A stretch of DNA of 64,000 bases from Denitratimonas sp037478135 (GCF_037478135.1 NZ_JBBHDV010000012.1:1-64000), one strand, 5' to 3'; counted from the first letter of the stretch, positions 53,865 through 62,785 are shown. The notes: generated by a model not told the origin, from the sequence alone. A program made the numbers and translations.

Positions 53865-54161
53865 TCAGCTCCCAAGCAGCATCAGAACGCCCCCAACCAT
53901 CATGCTCGCCCCGAACAGGACCAGCCACGGTGCTATCCGCGATGTTGGATGACCCGACCCAGCCAGCCATCCAATGCGCCTCAACACGCCTTCTGCCGCA
54001 CACCCTGAGCCAAACAACAGCAGCAGCCCTCCGACGAAGCCGGATCCTTCAAGCCAACCTCCGAAATACCCAAGGAACAGCAGGGCGCCCGATATCGCCA
54101 GCACGGCATTCACGATCATGACCCGGGAAGGTATGGATCGTCTGGTCTGGAAGGCCTGCAT
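53865..54161 (-). CDS. Small hypothetical membrane protein
   Basis: This 98-residue product has three hydrophobic stretches: VNAVLAISGALLFLGYFGGW, VGGLLLLFGSGCAAEG and APWLVLFGASMMVGGVLML. AGGAG lies eight bases before the ATG at 54161. I recognise no family. Coding status rests on the Shine-Dalgarno sequence and consistent membrane-protein composition, so it is moderate. The remaining sequence to 54333 holds nothing I can support. Confidence 0.5.
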   Translation of the reverse strand: MQAFQTRRSIPSRVMIVNAVLAISGALLFLGYFGGWLEGSGFVGGLLLLFGSGCAAEGVLRRIGWLAGSGHPTSRIAPWLVLFGASMMVGGVLMLLGS

Positions 54162-54332
54162 TGCCACGACTCCTGGGCTGGCAAAAGTGTGATGTGCCGG
54201 TCTTGCGGATGCGGAGCTTCAGCGGGTTGATCGGCAGTGCGCATTCGCCCACCGCCGATCTGCAACCTTGCCACTCCGATCTCTGGCGCGGCTGGAACCT
54301 TCAGCTGCGGCTTCCGTCAGGATTTATCGACA

Positions 54333-55226
54333 TCAGGGTTTGACGAACTTCAACGTCATCCTATCCGATTCACCGATGGTCAGGTACTTTTCCCGGTCCT
54401 CGTCGCCCAGCGCCAGGCTCGGCGGCAGGGTCCAGACGCCGCGCGGGTGGTCGGCGCTGTCGTTCGGGTTGGCGTTGATCTCGCTGCGTTCGGCCAGCTG
54501 GAAGCCGGCCGCGGTGGCAAGGTCGATGATCTGCTGTTCGGTGACGTAGCCGGACTTGCCGTCGGTGGGCGTGTCGCCCTTGGCGCGGTGGTCGGTGAAG
54601 CCGAGTACGCCGCCGGGCTTGAGCACGTCGAAGAAGGCGCTGAAGTAAGCCTCCGCCGTGCCGGCGCCGATCCAGTTGTGGGCGTTGCGGAAGGTCAACA
54701 CCATGTCGGCGGATGCCGGCTCGCCGAAGGCTGGTGCCTGCGGGTTGAAGCGCAGCAGCGTCGGTTCGCCATAGACCTCCGGCGCGGCGGCGATCTTCTC
54801 GCTCAGGGTGGTGTTGAGGCGAGCGTAATACGCCGGCTGGTCGGGCAGGGTGTCATCCCAGATTGCGCCGATGTAGGTGCCGTGCGGGCGCAGGAACGGC
54901 GCCAGGATGTCGCTGTACCAGCCGCCGCCGGGAGTGATTTCGACCACCGTGGAATCAGGCTTCAGGCCGAAGAACAGCAGCGTCTCAACTGGGTTGCGGT
55001 AGCGGTCGCGGGCGCGGTCGGTGTCCTTGCGGTGCTCGCCGGCGGCCACGGTTTCAAGGCGCTGGCGCATCTCCTGGCTGGCATCAACCATGGCCGGCGC
55101 GGGTTCTGGCATCGGAGCCGGAGCCGGATCAGGCGCCGCTGTCGGCACGGGTGTTTCGGCCTGCGGCTGGCAGGCGGCCAGGCCAAGGGCGCAGGCCAGG
55201 GCGAGCAGGGAATGGGAAGGACGCAT
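54333..55226 (-). CDS. Class I SAM-dependent methyltransferase-like lipoprotein
   Basis: This 297-residue protein starts with a lipoprotein signal peptide (lipobox LAAC, Cys19) and a Pro/Ala-rich linker, followed by a Rossmann methyltransferase-like domain: VVEITPGGGWYSDIL (SAM loop) and a long AHNW-containing middle. It resembles the COG4798 group of predicted methyltransferases, which often have export signals. How a SAM enzyme would work outside the cytoplasm is unclear, so it may have another ligand. GGAG lies upstream of the ATG at 55226. aceK is the upstream gene on the same strand. Confidence 0.82.
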   Translation of the reverse strand: MRPSHSLLALACALGLAACQPQAETPVPTAAPDPAPAPMPEPAPAMVDASQEMRQRLETVAAGEHRKDTDRARDRYRNPVETLLFFGLKPDSTVVEITPGGGWYSDILAPFLRPHGTYIGAIWDDTLPDQPAYYARLNTTLSEKIAAAPEVYGEPTLLRFNPQAPAFGEPASADMVLTFRNAHNWIGAGTAEAYFSAFFDVLKPGGVLGFTDHRAKGDTPTDGKSGYVTEQQIIDLATAAGFQLAERSEINANPNDSADHPRGVWTLPPSLALGDEDREKYLTIGESDRMTLKFVKP

Positions 55227-55276
55227 CGTGAGGTTCTCCTGGAAAAAACGGTGGTGTGGTGGGTCGAAAGGTCGCG

Positions 55277-57022
55277 TCATCGCGTTCCGCCAGCGGTGGC
55301 CGGCGTGCCGGTCCGCTGCAGCCGTGTGGCATCCGGATAGGGTGGCACATCGGCATGGCCGTCGTGGCGCAGGGATTCCTGCAGCGTGGTCCACCAGTCG
55401 ATGTCGAAGATTTCGCCGTGTTCGGCCAGCAGCGCCTGCAACTGTTCCTGGTCCAGCCCGAGGAAGCGCGGGAACTGCTCGGGGAAGACATCGTTCGGAT
55501 CGACGTAGTACCAGGCGCCGTGGCGCATTTCCTCGTCGTCGTTGCGCGCCTGCGGCAGTCGCTTGAAGCGGCAGTCGCGTACCAGGCACAGCTCGTCGTA
55601 GTCATAGAAGATGGCGCGGTGGTTGCGGGTGACGCCGAAGTTCTTCAGCAACAGATCGCCAGGGAAAATATCCGAACGCGCCAGGTCGCGGATCGCCTGA
55701 CCGTAGTCGAGCACGGCACGCAGCGCATCCTCGCGCGGCACTTCCTTCAGATACAGGTTCAACGGCCGCAGCCGGCGCTCGATGTAGCAGTGCGCGATGA
55801 CGATGTCTTCGCCCTCGGCATAGACGCTGGCGGTGCAGCCCTGCAACAGTTCATCCAGCAATTCGGGCGCGAACTGGTCGCGGGAAAAACGCAGGAACTT
55901 GAATTCCTGCGCGTCCACCAGCCGGCCGGCGCGGTCGTGGCGCGAGACGATGCGGTACTTCTCCATCACCTCCTCGCGCGCCATCTCCTTGGGCCAGGCG
56001 AAGCTGTCACGGATCAGCTTGAACACCAGCGGATACGAGGGCAGGGTGAACACCAGCATCACCATGCCGCGCTCGCCGTCGGCATGCACGAACTGCTCGT
56101 CCGGGCGCTGCGCCAGATGTCGGAAGAAGGCGCGATAGCGTTCGGTCTTGCCCTGCTTGGCGCGGCCCAGCACGGTGTAGAGCTCGTCCAGCGGCTTGTG
56201 CGGCAGCATCGCTCGCAGGAACACCACCGCATCACCCACGGTCGGCAGGTCGGCGAAGAAATAGCTGCGGGTGAAGCCGAACAGCTGCGCCAGATGATCG
56301 CGATCGGTCAGCAGCGCATCCACATACAGACCGTCTTCGCCATGCGCCAGCGCGATGGTGAACGGCGTGTGCCGGTATTCGCCCAGTGCGCGCCCGACCA
56401 GGAAGGCGCGCTGCTCACGGTAGAACACGGTTTCCAGCAGCTCCACCTGCACCAGCGGGTGTTCGCCCCAGTGCGCAAAGCGTGCGTGCACCGTGGCCGC
56501 CATCGCTTCGGCGCAGCGTTGTGGATCGGCGTAGGGAAGATCGAACTGGTAGCCGTCCAGCACGCGCCGGAACACGGCCGCCATATCGCCGTGCACGGCG
56601 TGGCTGTGGCGCGCGACCGGGTGGCTGATCTGGTCGGTCGGCTCGATGTCCAACGCCACGAATTCGATCGCCGGGTCGACGCCGCGGGTGCCGAAGAAGC
56701 GCCGCGTCAGGGTGTTGTAGAAGGTCTTGTAGAGCTCTTGGTCCAGCAGGCCGGCCACTTCCAGCGCGTAGGCGTCGCGGATCTTCGCCCACAACGGGCG
56801 GGTCTGGGCCTGGTCGCCGAGCACGTGTTCCAGCCAGCCCTGCATCTGCGCCACGCAGACGTCGTACAGCTCGATGCGTTCCACCAGATCGGCGCGCATG
56901 CCGGCCCAGTCGCGCTGCTGGAAGCGTGATTTCGCGCGCCGCGTGACCGCCGCGAAACGCGCGTGGTAATCCTCGAAACCGTTGCGGATGCGGGCCGCGA
57001 CGCCATCGGCAAGTACCTGCAT
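55277..57022 (-). CDS. aceK: Isocitrate dehydrogenase kinase/phosphatase
   Basis: This 581-residue bifunctional enzyme phosphorylates and dephosphorylates isocitrate dehydrogenase, diverting carbon to the glyoxylate shunt on acetate or fatty acids. The N-terminal regulatory domain (about 1-310) and kinase-like domain are both complete, with MVMLVFTLPSYPLVFKLIRD (ATP loop and Lys) and SDIFPGDLLLKNFGVTR plus FYDYDEL (catalytic and metal Asp). Size equals E. coli AceK (578). aceA and aceB are not adjacent, but it fits with the acyl-CoA dehydrogenase in this window. Confidence 0.95.
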   Translation of the reverse strand: MQVLADGVAARIRNGFEDYHARFAAVTRRAKSRFQQRDWAGMRADLVERIELYDVCVAQMQGWLEHVLGDQAQTRPLWAKIRDAYALEVAGLLDQELYKTFYNTLTRRFFGTRGVDPAIEFVALDIEPTDQISHPVARHSHAVHGDMAAVFRRVLDGYQFDLPYADPQRCAEAMAATVHARFAHWGEHPLVQVELLETVFYREQRAFLVGRALGEYRHTPFTIALAHGEDGLYVDALLTDRDHLAQLFGFTRSYFFADLPTVGDAVVFLRAMLPHKPLDELYTVLGRAKQGKTERYRAFFRHLAQRPDEQFVHADGERGMVMLVFTLPSYPLVFKLIRDSFAWPKEMAREEVMEKYRIVSRHDRAGRLVDAQEFKFLRFSRDQFAPELLDELLQGCTASVYAEGEDIVIAHCYIERRLRPLNLYLKEVPREDALRAVLDYGQAIRDLARSDIFPGDLLLKNFGVTRNHRAIFYDYDELCLVRDCRFKRLPQARNDDEEMRHGAWYYVDPNDVFPEQFPRFLGLDQEQLQALLAEHGEIFDIDWWTTLQESLRHDGHADVPPYPDATRLQRTGTPATAGGTR

Positions 57023-57148
57023 GGGGAAGTCCTGGTGGGGCGCGGGGCCATGCTACCGCAGCCCTCGCCGCGCGCCGGCGGGCACGCGGTGCGAATCCAT
57101 CGCGATGTGGCCTGATCGCACGGCGGCGGAGCGGATAGACTGCGCGCC

Positions 57149-58360
57149 ATGCCCGCTTTCGCCTACCACGCCCTCGATGCCGATGGCCGCACCCGCAAGG
57201 GTGTGCTGCAGGCCGATACCGCACGCGCCGCCCGCGCCAGCCTGCGCGAGCGCGGGCTCAATGCGCTGAAGATTTCGCCGCTGTCCGAATCCGGCGCGCC
57301 AGCCGGCGCCGGTGTCGATGCCGGGCAGGGGCTTTCCAGTGCGCAGCTGGCGCTGCTGACGCGGCAGCTTTCGGCGCTGATCGGTTCCGGCCTGCCGATC
57401 GACGAAGCCCTCGGCGCGCTGGCCGACGGCAGCGACGGGCGCCTGCGTTCACGCCTGGTATCGCTGCGCGCCCGGGTGATGGAAGGCGCCACGCTGGCCG
57501 CCGCGATGGCCGAATCGCCGGGCACGTTTCCGGTGCTGTATCGCGCCACCATCGCCGCCGGTGAAGCCTCCGGGCGGCTCGATACGGTGCTGGCACGGCT
57601 GGCCGATTACACCGAAAGCCGCGAGGCGCTGCGCAGCAAGGTGGTGCTGGCGCTGGCCTATCCGATCCTGCTGACCTGTGTGGCGTTGGCGGTCGTGGCG
57701 GGATTGATGGTCTGGGTGGTGCCGCAGGTGATCGGTGTGTTCGCGCAGGCGCAGCAGGCGCTGCCGTGGCCGACGCGGGTGCTGGTCGGAGCGTCCGAAC
57801 TGATCCAGCAATTCGGTTTGTGGTTGCTGGTGCCGCCGGCCTTGCTGGTGGGCGCCGGCATCGCGGTGTTGCGGGTACCGGCATTGAGGGCAGGCTGGCA
57901 TCGCTTGCTGTTGAGGCTGCCGGTCATCGGCCGCCTGGTGCGCGCCGCCGACACCGCACGTTTCGCCCGCACCCTGGCCTTGCTGGTGTCCAGTGCGGTG
58001 CCGCTGCTGGAAGCGTTGAACATCGCCTCGCAGGTGGTGGTCAACAGCCATCTGCGGCAGGCGTTGGGCAAGGTCGCGGTGCGGGTGCGCGAAGGACAGG
58101 GGCTGGCGCGCGCGCTGGAGGAAAGCGGGCAGTTCCCGCCGGTGGCGCTGCGCCTGATCGCCAGCGGCGAAAAAAGTGGGCGGCTGGACACGATGCTGTT
58201 CGATGCCGCCAACCACCAGGAGCGCGAGCTGGACACCGCGCTGGGCGTGGCCACCACGGTGCTGGGGCCGGGCGTGATCCTGCTGGTCGGCGCGCTGGTG
58301 CTGTTCATCGTGCTGGCGATCCTGCTGCCGATCTTTTCGCTCAACACGCTGGTGCGCTGA
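57149..58360 (+). CDS. gspF: Type II secretion inner membrane protein GspF
   Basis: This 403-residue protein starts PAFAYHALDADGRTRKGVLQ, typical of GspF, and has two T2SSF domains (about 70-190 and 270-395) with three membrane helices. GspF is the inner membrane platform protein working with GspE, GspL and GspM. PilC is the main alternative, but the N-terminus and size (XpsF is about 405) favour GspF. None of the other gsp genes is next to it; ftsE follows 124 bases later. Confidence 0.85.
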   Translation: MPAFAYHALDADGRTRKGVLQADTARAARASLRERGLNALKISPLSESGAPAGAGVDAGQGLSSAQLALLTRQLSALIGSGLPIDEALGALADGSDGRLRSRLVSLRARVMEGATLAAAMAESPGTFPVLYRATIAAGEASGRLDTVLARLADYTESREALRSKVVLALAYPILLTCVALAVVAGLMVWVVPQVIGVFAQAQQALPWPTRVLVGASELIQQFGLWLLVPPALLVGAGIAVLRVPALRAGWHRLLLRLPVIGRLVRAADTARFARTLALLVSSAVPLLEALNIASQVVVNSHLRQALGKVAVRVREGQGLARALEESGQFPPVALRLIASGEKSGRLDTMLFDAANHQERELDTALGVATTVLGPGVILLVGALVLFIVLAILLPIFSLNTLVR

Positions 58361-58484
58361 GCGTCAGCGAACTGCATGGCTGGTCGCGGACCGGCATCCG
58401 CCGCTCTTTCCCGCGCTGGCGCAATGGTCAAGCACAGGGTGCGGTGCTAACGTGCCGGGATCGTCGATCCCGTTGTACCAATGC

Positions 58485-59168
58485 ATGTCCCAGCTTCGAT
58501 TCGAGCATGTCAGCAAGCGCTATCCGGGTGGGCACGAGGCGCTGGTCGATGTCGGATTCTCGATGGAGGAGGGCGAGATGCTGTTCGTCACCGGCCACTC
58601 CGGCGCCGGCAAGAGCACGCTGCTGCGCCTGATCCATCTGAGCGAGCGCCCGACCCGGGGCGCGGTGTTCGTCGGCGGGCGCAATCTGGCCACGGTGCGG
58701 CGTCGCGGCCTGCCGCAGCATCGGCGTCAGGTCGGCGTGGTGTTCCAGGACCATCGCCTGTTGATGGACCGCAGCGTGTTCGACAACGTCGCGCTGCCGC
58801 TGGTGATCGCCGGCGTGGCGCGCGCCGAGATCGCCAAACGGGTGCGGGTGGTGCTGGACAAAGTCGGTCTGGGCGGGCGCGAACGTGCGCTGCCGATGGC
58901 GCTGTCCAGTGGCGAACAGCAGCGCGTGGGCATCGCGCGCGCAGTGGTGGCGCGGCCGCGCGTGCTGGTCGCCGACGAACCGACCGGCAATCTGGATCCG
59001 CAGCTGGCGGCCGAGATCATGGAGCTGTTCACCGAATTGCCGGCCCAGGGCACCTGCGTGCTGGTCGCCAGCCACGATCTGCATCAGGTTCGGCGGCTGA
59101 AGAAGCGCGTACTGGTGCTCGAACACGGCCGCCTGATCGATGATTTCCGCCCGGAGGCGGCGGCATGA
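58485..59168 (+). CDS. ftsE: Cell division ATP-binding protein FtsE
   Basis: This 227-residue ABC ATPase has Walker A GHSGAGKST, Q-loop VVFQDHRLL, signature LSSGEQQRVGIARA, Walker B VLVADEPTGNLD and H-loop SHD. With FtsX it activates peptidoglycan hydrolases at the septum. ATG 58485 is chosen over an out-of-frame ATG four bases earlier. It overlaps ftsX by four bases, the conserved ftsE-ftsX unit upstream of rpoH in gammaproteobacteria. Confidence 0.95.
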   Translation: MSQLRFEHVSKRYPGGHEALVDVGFSMEEGEMLFVTGHSGAGKSTLLRLIHLSERPTRGAVFVGGRNLATVRRRGLPQHRRQVGVVFQDHRLLMDRSVFDNVALPLVIAGVARAEIAKRVRVVLDKVGLGGRERALPMALSSGEQQRVGIARAVVARPRVLVADEPTGNLDPQLAAEIMELFTELPAQGTCVLVASHDLHQVRRLKKRVLVLEHGRLIDDFRPEAAA

Positions 59169-60157
59169 GCGCGTCCGGCGCCCGTCCGGCGCGCAACACC
59201 CCGCGCCCGCGCGATGCCGGCCCTGGCCTGGGCGAACGCCTGCGCGCCTGGCGCGAGCTGCATCTTTACAGCCTGTTCTCCAGCATCGGGCGGATGATGC
59301 AGCGGCCCTGGGCCACGGTGCTGACCGCCGGCGTCATGGCAATCGCGCTGGTGCTGCCGCTGTGTCTGGTGATGCTGGTAGACAATCTGGAGCGGCTGTC
59401 GGGTGATTTCCGCCAATCGCGTGAAGTCAGCGTGTTCCTCGTGCCGCAGGCCGATGCCGGGGCGGTCGAAACGCTGGCGCAGCGCTTGCGCGACGATCCG
59501 CAGATCGAATCGGTGCTGGTGCGCAGCCCGGAGGAAGGCCTGGCCGAATTCCGCCAGATGACCGATTTCTCCGACGCGTTGGCGCTGTTGTCGGAAAACC
59601 CGCTGCCGGCAGTGCTGGTGGTGACGCCTGCGTCACAGCTTGAGCCTCTGGTGCTGGCGCAACGCCTGCGCGCGTTGCCCGAAGCCGACTTCGTCCAGCA
59701 TGATGCGCAATGGCGCGCACGGCTCAACGCCTGGCTGGGCTTTGGCCGCCACCTGGCGCTGGTGGTCGCCGGCCTGCTGGGTGTTGGTGTGTTGCTGGTA
59801 GTGGGCAATACTGTGCGCCTTGATATCCAGGGCCGGGCCGAGGAGATACAGACGGTGCAACTGCTGGGGGCGACGGATGGTTTCGTGAGACGGCCATTCC
59901 TGTATCTGGGCGCATGGTATGGCCTGTTTGCGGCCATCCTGGCGTTGATCGTGGCCACACTGGTGCCGTTGGCGCTGCAACCGGCGGTGGCCGGGCTGGT
60001 GGAAAGCTACGGCGCCGGTTTCCGCCTGCGCGGGCTGGGCTGGGGCGTGGCTGGAATCACCCTGCTGGTATCGATTGCGCTGGGCTGGCTCGGCGCCTGG
60101 CTGGCGGCCGGTCACCATCTGCGCCAGACCACACCCGATGCGGAGGCCAAGGCATGA
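59165..60157 (+). CDS. ftsX: Cell division protein FtsX
   Basis: This 330-residue membrane subunit has a cytoplasmic N-terminal tail, a first helix (WATVLTAGVMAIALVLPLCLVM), a periplasmic domain of about 130 residues (SREVSVFLVPQADAGAVETL to FVQHDAQW) and three C-terminal helices, with the family motif QLLGATDGFVRRPFLYLG. It couples ATP use by FtsE to murein hydrolase activation outside. It overlaps ftsE by four bases and the downstream response regulator by four bases. Confidence 0.95.
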   Translation: MSASGARPARNTPRPRDAGPGLGERLRAWRELHLYSLFSSIGRMMQRPWATVLTAGVMAIALVLPLCLVMLVDNLERLSGDFRQSREVSVFLVPQADAGAVETLAQRLRDDPQIESVLVRSPEEGLAEFRQMTDFSDALALLSENPLPAVLVVTPASQLEPLVLAQRLRALPEADFVQHDAQWRARLNAWLGFGRHLALVVAGLLGVGVLLVVGNTVRLDIQGRAEEIQTVQLLGATDGFVRRPFLYLGAWYGLFAAILALIVATLVPLALQPAVAGLVESYGAGFRLRGLGWGVAGITLLVSIALGWLGAWLAAGHHLRQTTPDAEAKA

Positions 60158-61017
60158 GTACCGGCGTCGGCGTCGCCCGCCATATCACCAGTGAAACCCC
60201 GCGCATTCTGGTCGTGGACGGCTCGCGCGTGGCGCGCAAGCTGATCGAACAGGTGCTGGTCAAGGACGTGCCCGGCGTCACCGTGATTTCCTGTGAAACC
60301 GGCGAGGAAGCCAAGACCGCGCTGCAGGAAGGCGTGGTCGATCTGGTCACCACCGCGCTGCGCCTGCCCGACATGGACGGCCTGGATCTGGCGCATTACA
60401 TCCGCGAGCACGCGCCGCAGGCGTATATCCCGATCATCGTGGTGTCCGGCGATGCACAGGAGCGCCTGATCAACCGCAGCTTCGGCGACGACGTCACCGA
60501 CTATTTCGACAAGGGTCTGGGCTTTTCCGCATTGTCGGCCTTCATCCAGGGCTATGTGCGGCCCGAGGCCGAGGCCGGCGGCGATGTGCTGTATGTGGAA
60601 GACAGCAAGGTGGTGGCGATGGCCACGCGCCGCATGATGGAAAAGCACGGCCTCAAGGTGACCCATGTGATCAGCGTGGAAGACGCGCTGGCGCATCTGG
60701 AAACCGCCCGCGCGCAGGGCCGCATTCCCGGCCCGGACGTGATCCTGACCGACGTCTATCTGAAGAGCGGCCTGACCGGCAAGGATCTGCTGGAATGCCT
60801 GCGCGGCCCCGAATACGGCTACGGCAAGGGCCAGCTGCCGATCCTGGTGATGACCGGTGACGACAATCCGGCCAACCAGAGCGCCCTGCTCAAGGCCGGC
60901 GCCAACGATCTGGTGCAAAAGCCGATCGAGGAGCGCCTGCTGATCACCAAGCTGATCTTCCAGCTGCGTGTCGGCCGCCTGATGCGCGAACGGATTGCCG
61001 CCGCTGCATCATCGTGA
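60154..61017 (+). CDS. Double-receiver response regulator (REC-REC)
   Basis: This 287-residue protein consists of two receiver domains and no output domain. In REC1 (about 16-130) the phosphoacceptor position is Ala68 (TTALRLPDMDG), so it should not be phosphorylated; REC2 (about 144-270) keeps VEDSK, Asp200 in ILTDVYL and Lys in VQKP. REC2 may act with a separate partner. The start ATG overlaps the ftsX stop (ATGA) and its stop overlaps the ung start, so it belongs to the ftsE-ftsX-ung transcript. The cognate kinase is not visible. Confidence 0.88.
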   Translation: MSTGVGVARHITSETPRILVVDGSRVARKLIEQVLVKDVPGVTVISCETGEEAKTALQEGVVDLVTTALRLPDMDGLDLAHYIREHAPQAYIPIIVVSGDAQERLINRSFGDDVTDYFDKGLGFSALSAFIQGYVRPEAEAGGDVLYVEDSKVVAMATRRMMEKHGLKVTHVISVEDALAHLETARAQGRIPGPDVILTDVYLKSGLTGKDLLECLRGPEYGYGKGQLPILVMTGDDNPANQSALLKAGANDLVQKPIEERLLITKLIFQLRVGRLMRERIAAAASS

Positions 61018-61745
61018 GCCAGGCCCCGGACCAGGACCGTATCCGGCTTGAGCCGGGCTGGAAATCCCGCCTGCTGGACGCCTTCGCCGCGCCTTCGATG
61101 CAGGCATTGCGGGAATTCCTGCTGCAGGAACGCGGCCGTGGCCGGACCCTCTTCCCGCCGGCGCGGCAGATCTTCGCGGCGCTGGATGCCACCCCGTTCG
61201 ACCAGGTCAAGGTCGTCATCCTCGGGCAGGATCCGTACCACGGCCCGGGACAGGCGCACGGGCTGAGTTTTTCGGTGCCGCCTGGCGTGCCGCCGCCGCC
61301 TTCGCTGCAGAACATTTTTGCCGAGCTCGAACGCGACCTGCATATCCCGCGCCCGGACCATGGCTGCCTGTTGCCTTGGGCGCAGCGCGGCGTGCTGCTG
61401 CTGAACGCGGTGCTGACGGTGGAAAAGGCGCGCGCCGGCTCGCACCAGAAGCGCGGCTGGGAGGAGTTCACCGATCAGGTCATCGCGCGGCTGGCCGAAG
61501 ATCGCGAAAATCTGGTGTTCCTGCTGTGGGGCAGCTACGCGCAGAAGAAGGGCCAGGTCATCGACGCCCGCCGCCACCGCGTGCTGCGCGCCCCGCACCC
61601 TTCGCCGCTGTCAGCGCATCGCGGCTTCATCGGCTGCGGTCACTTTTCCGCCGCCAACCGCTACCTGCAACAGCACGGCATCGCGCCGATCGACTGGCGC
61701 CTGCCGGCCAGGGCGGAACTGGACGCATCGCTGTCGGAAAGCTGA
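61014..61745 (+). CDS. ung: Uracil-DNA glycosylase
   Basis: This 243-residue family 1 enzyme removes uracil from DNA. Motifs are GQDPYHGPGQAHGLSFSVP (catalytic Asp in QDPYH), LLLNAVLTVEKARAGSH and the leucine loop HPSPLSAHRGF. The start is GTG at 61014, overlapping the previous stop codon (GTGA), so translation is coupled. It complements dut in the same window in limiting uracil in DNA. Confidence 0.96.
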   Translation: MSQAPDQDRIRLEPGWKSRLLDAFAAPSMQALREFLLQERGRGRTLFPPARQIFAALDATPFDQVKVVILGQDPYHGPGQAHGLSFSVPPGVPPPPSLQNIFAELERDLHIPRPDHGCLLPWAQRGVLLLNAVLTVEKARAGSHQKRGWEEFTDQVIARLAEDRENLVFLLWGSYAQKKGQVIDARRHRVLRAPHPSPLSAHRGFIGCGHFSAANRYLQQHGIAPIDWRLPARAELDASLSES

Positions 61746-61810
61746 ACGCAAACCCGCCCAAATCTGGCTTTTCCGCACAACGGCGCCATTTCAGACCCAT
61801 TGGGGATGGT

Positions 61811-61838
61811 GGAACTTTGTGTCGGTTTAGCACTCTAA
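61811..61838 (+). promoter_or_regulatory. Sigma-E (RpoE)-type promoter of rpoH
   Basis: GGAACTT (61811-61817) and TCTAA (61834-61838) are 16 bases apart, an excellent fit to the sigma-E pattern GGAACTT-N15/16-TCnAA. E. coli rpoH also has a sigma-E promoter (P3). Transcription would begin near 61845, about 43 bases before the start codon. Confidence 0.68.
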
Positions 61839-61853
61839 CCCCCCGACTGCTAA
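61827..61853. promoter_or_regulatory. CIRCE element (HrcA operator) over the rpoH promoter
   Basis: TTAGCACTC-N9-GACTGCTAA matches the 27-bp CIRCE consensus TTAGCACTC-N9-GAGTGCTAA at 17 of 18 fixed positions, with exact spacing. It overlaps the -10 and start site of the sigma-E-type promoter, so HrcA binding would block rpoH transcription. Confidence 0.85.
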
Positions 61854-61887
61854 ACTTGACCCATCACCCACCACTAAGGAGATCCAC

Positions 61888-62751
61888 ATGAATCAGGCTT
61901 TGGTGGCAAACAACCTCCCCATCCCCAGCGCGCTCGGTTCGCTGGATGCCTACATCGGCGCCGTCAACCGCATCCCGGTGCTGACGGTGGAAGAAGAACA
62001 GGAGCTGGGCCAGCGTCTGGTCGACGATCAGGACCTGTCCGCCGCCCGCTCGCTGGTGCTCTCGCACCTGCGCTTCGTGGTGCATGTGGCGCGTGGCTAC
62101 AACGGCTACGGCCTGCAGATGGCCGACCTGATCCAGGAAGGCAATATCGGCCTGATGAAGGCGGTCAAGCGTTTCGACCCGAGCCACGGCGTGCGTCTGG
62201 TCAGCTTCGCGGTGCACTGGATCCGTGCCGAGATGCACGAGTTCATCCTGAAGAACTGGCGCATCGTCAAGGTCGCGACCACCAAGGCGCAGCGCAAGCT
62301 GTTCTTCAATCTGCGCAAGAGCAAGAAGCGCCTGGGCTGGTTGAACCACGCCGAAGTGCAGGCCGTGGCGCGTGATCTCAATGTGCCCGAAGCCGAAGTG
62401 TTGGAGATGGAATCGCGCCTGTCCGGCCGCGACATCGGCTTCGATGCGCCGACCGATGACAACGATGACCGCCCGCCGGCACCGACCGCCTATCTGATCG
62501 CGGCCGAAGCCGATCCGGCCCAGGCCTACGCTTACCAGGACGAGCAGGACTCCCAGCTCGACCTGTTGCAGCAGGGTCTGGCCAAGCTCGATGCGCGCTC
62601 GCGCGACATCATCCGTCGCCGTTGGCTCAACGACGACGAGAGCAAGGTCACGCTGCAGGAACTGGCTGACGAATACGGCGTCTCGGCCGAACGCATCCGC
62701 CAGATCGAGGCCAATGCGATGAAGAAGATGAAGGCGCTGTTCGCCGCCTGA
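61888..62751 (+). CDS. rpoH: RNA polymerase heat-shock sigma factor (sigma-32)
   Basis: This 287-residue sigma factor directs transcription of chaperones and proteases. Regions 2 and 4 are clear: LVLSHLRFVVHVARGYNGYG, QMADLIQEGNIGLMKAVKRFDP, FAVHWIRAEMHEFILKNWRIVK, and a C-terminal helix-turn-helix VTLQELADEYGVSAERIRQIE. The RpoH box QRKLFFNLRK follows region 2. AAGGAG lies nine bases before the ATG. A sigma-E-type promoter and a CIRCE element precede it. It follows ung by 143 bases and ends at a strong terminator. Confidence 0.97.
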   Translation: MNQALVANNLPIPSALGSLDAYIGAVNRIPVLTVEEEQELGQRLVDDQDLSAARSLVLSHLRFVVHVARGYNGYGLQMADLIQEGNIGLMKAVKRFDPSHGVRLVSFAVHWIRAEMHEFILKNWRIVKVATTKAQRKLFFNLRKSKKRLGWLNHAEVQAVARDLNVPEAEVLEMESRLSGRDIGFDAPTDDNDDRPPAPTAYLIAAEADPAQAYAYQDEQDSQLDLLQQGLAKLDARSRDIIRRRWLNDDESKVTLQELADEYGVSAERIRQIEANAMKKMKALFAA

Positions 62752-62785
62752 TCCACGCTTCCACGCTTCCGCATCACGCAACACC

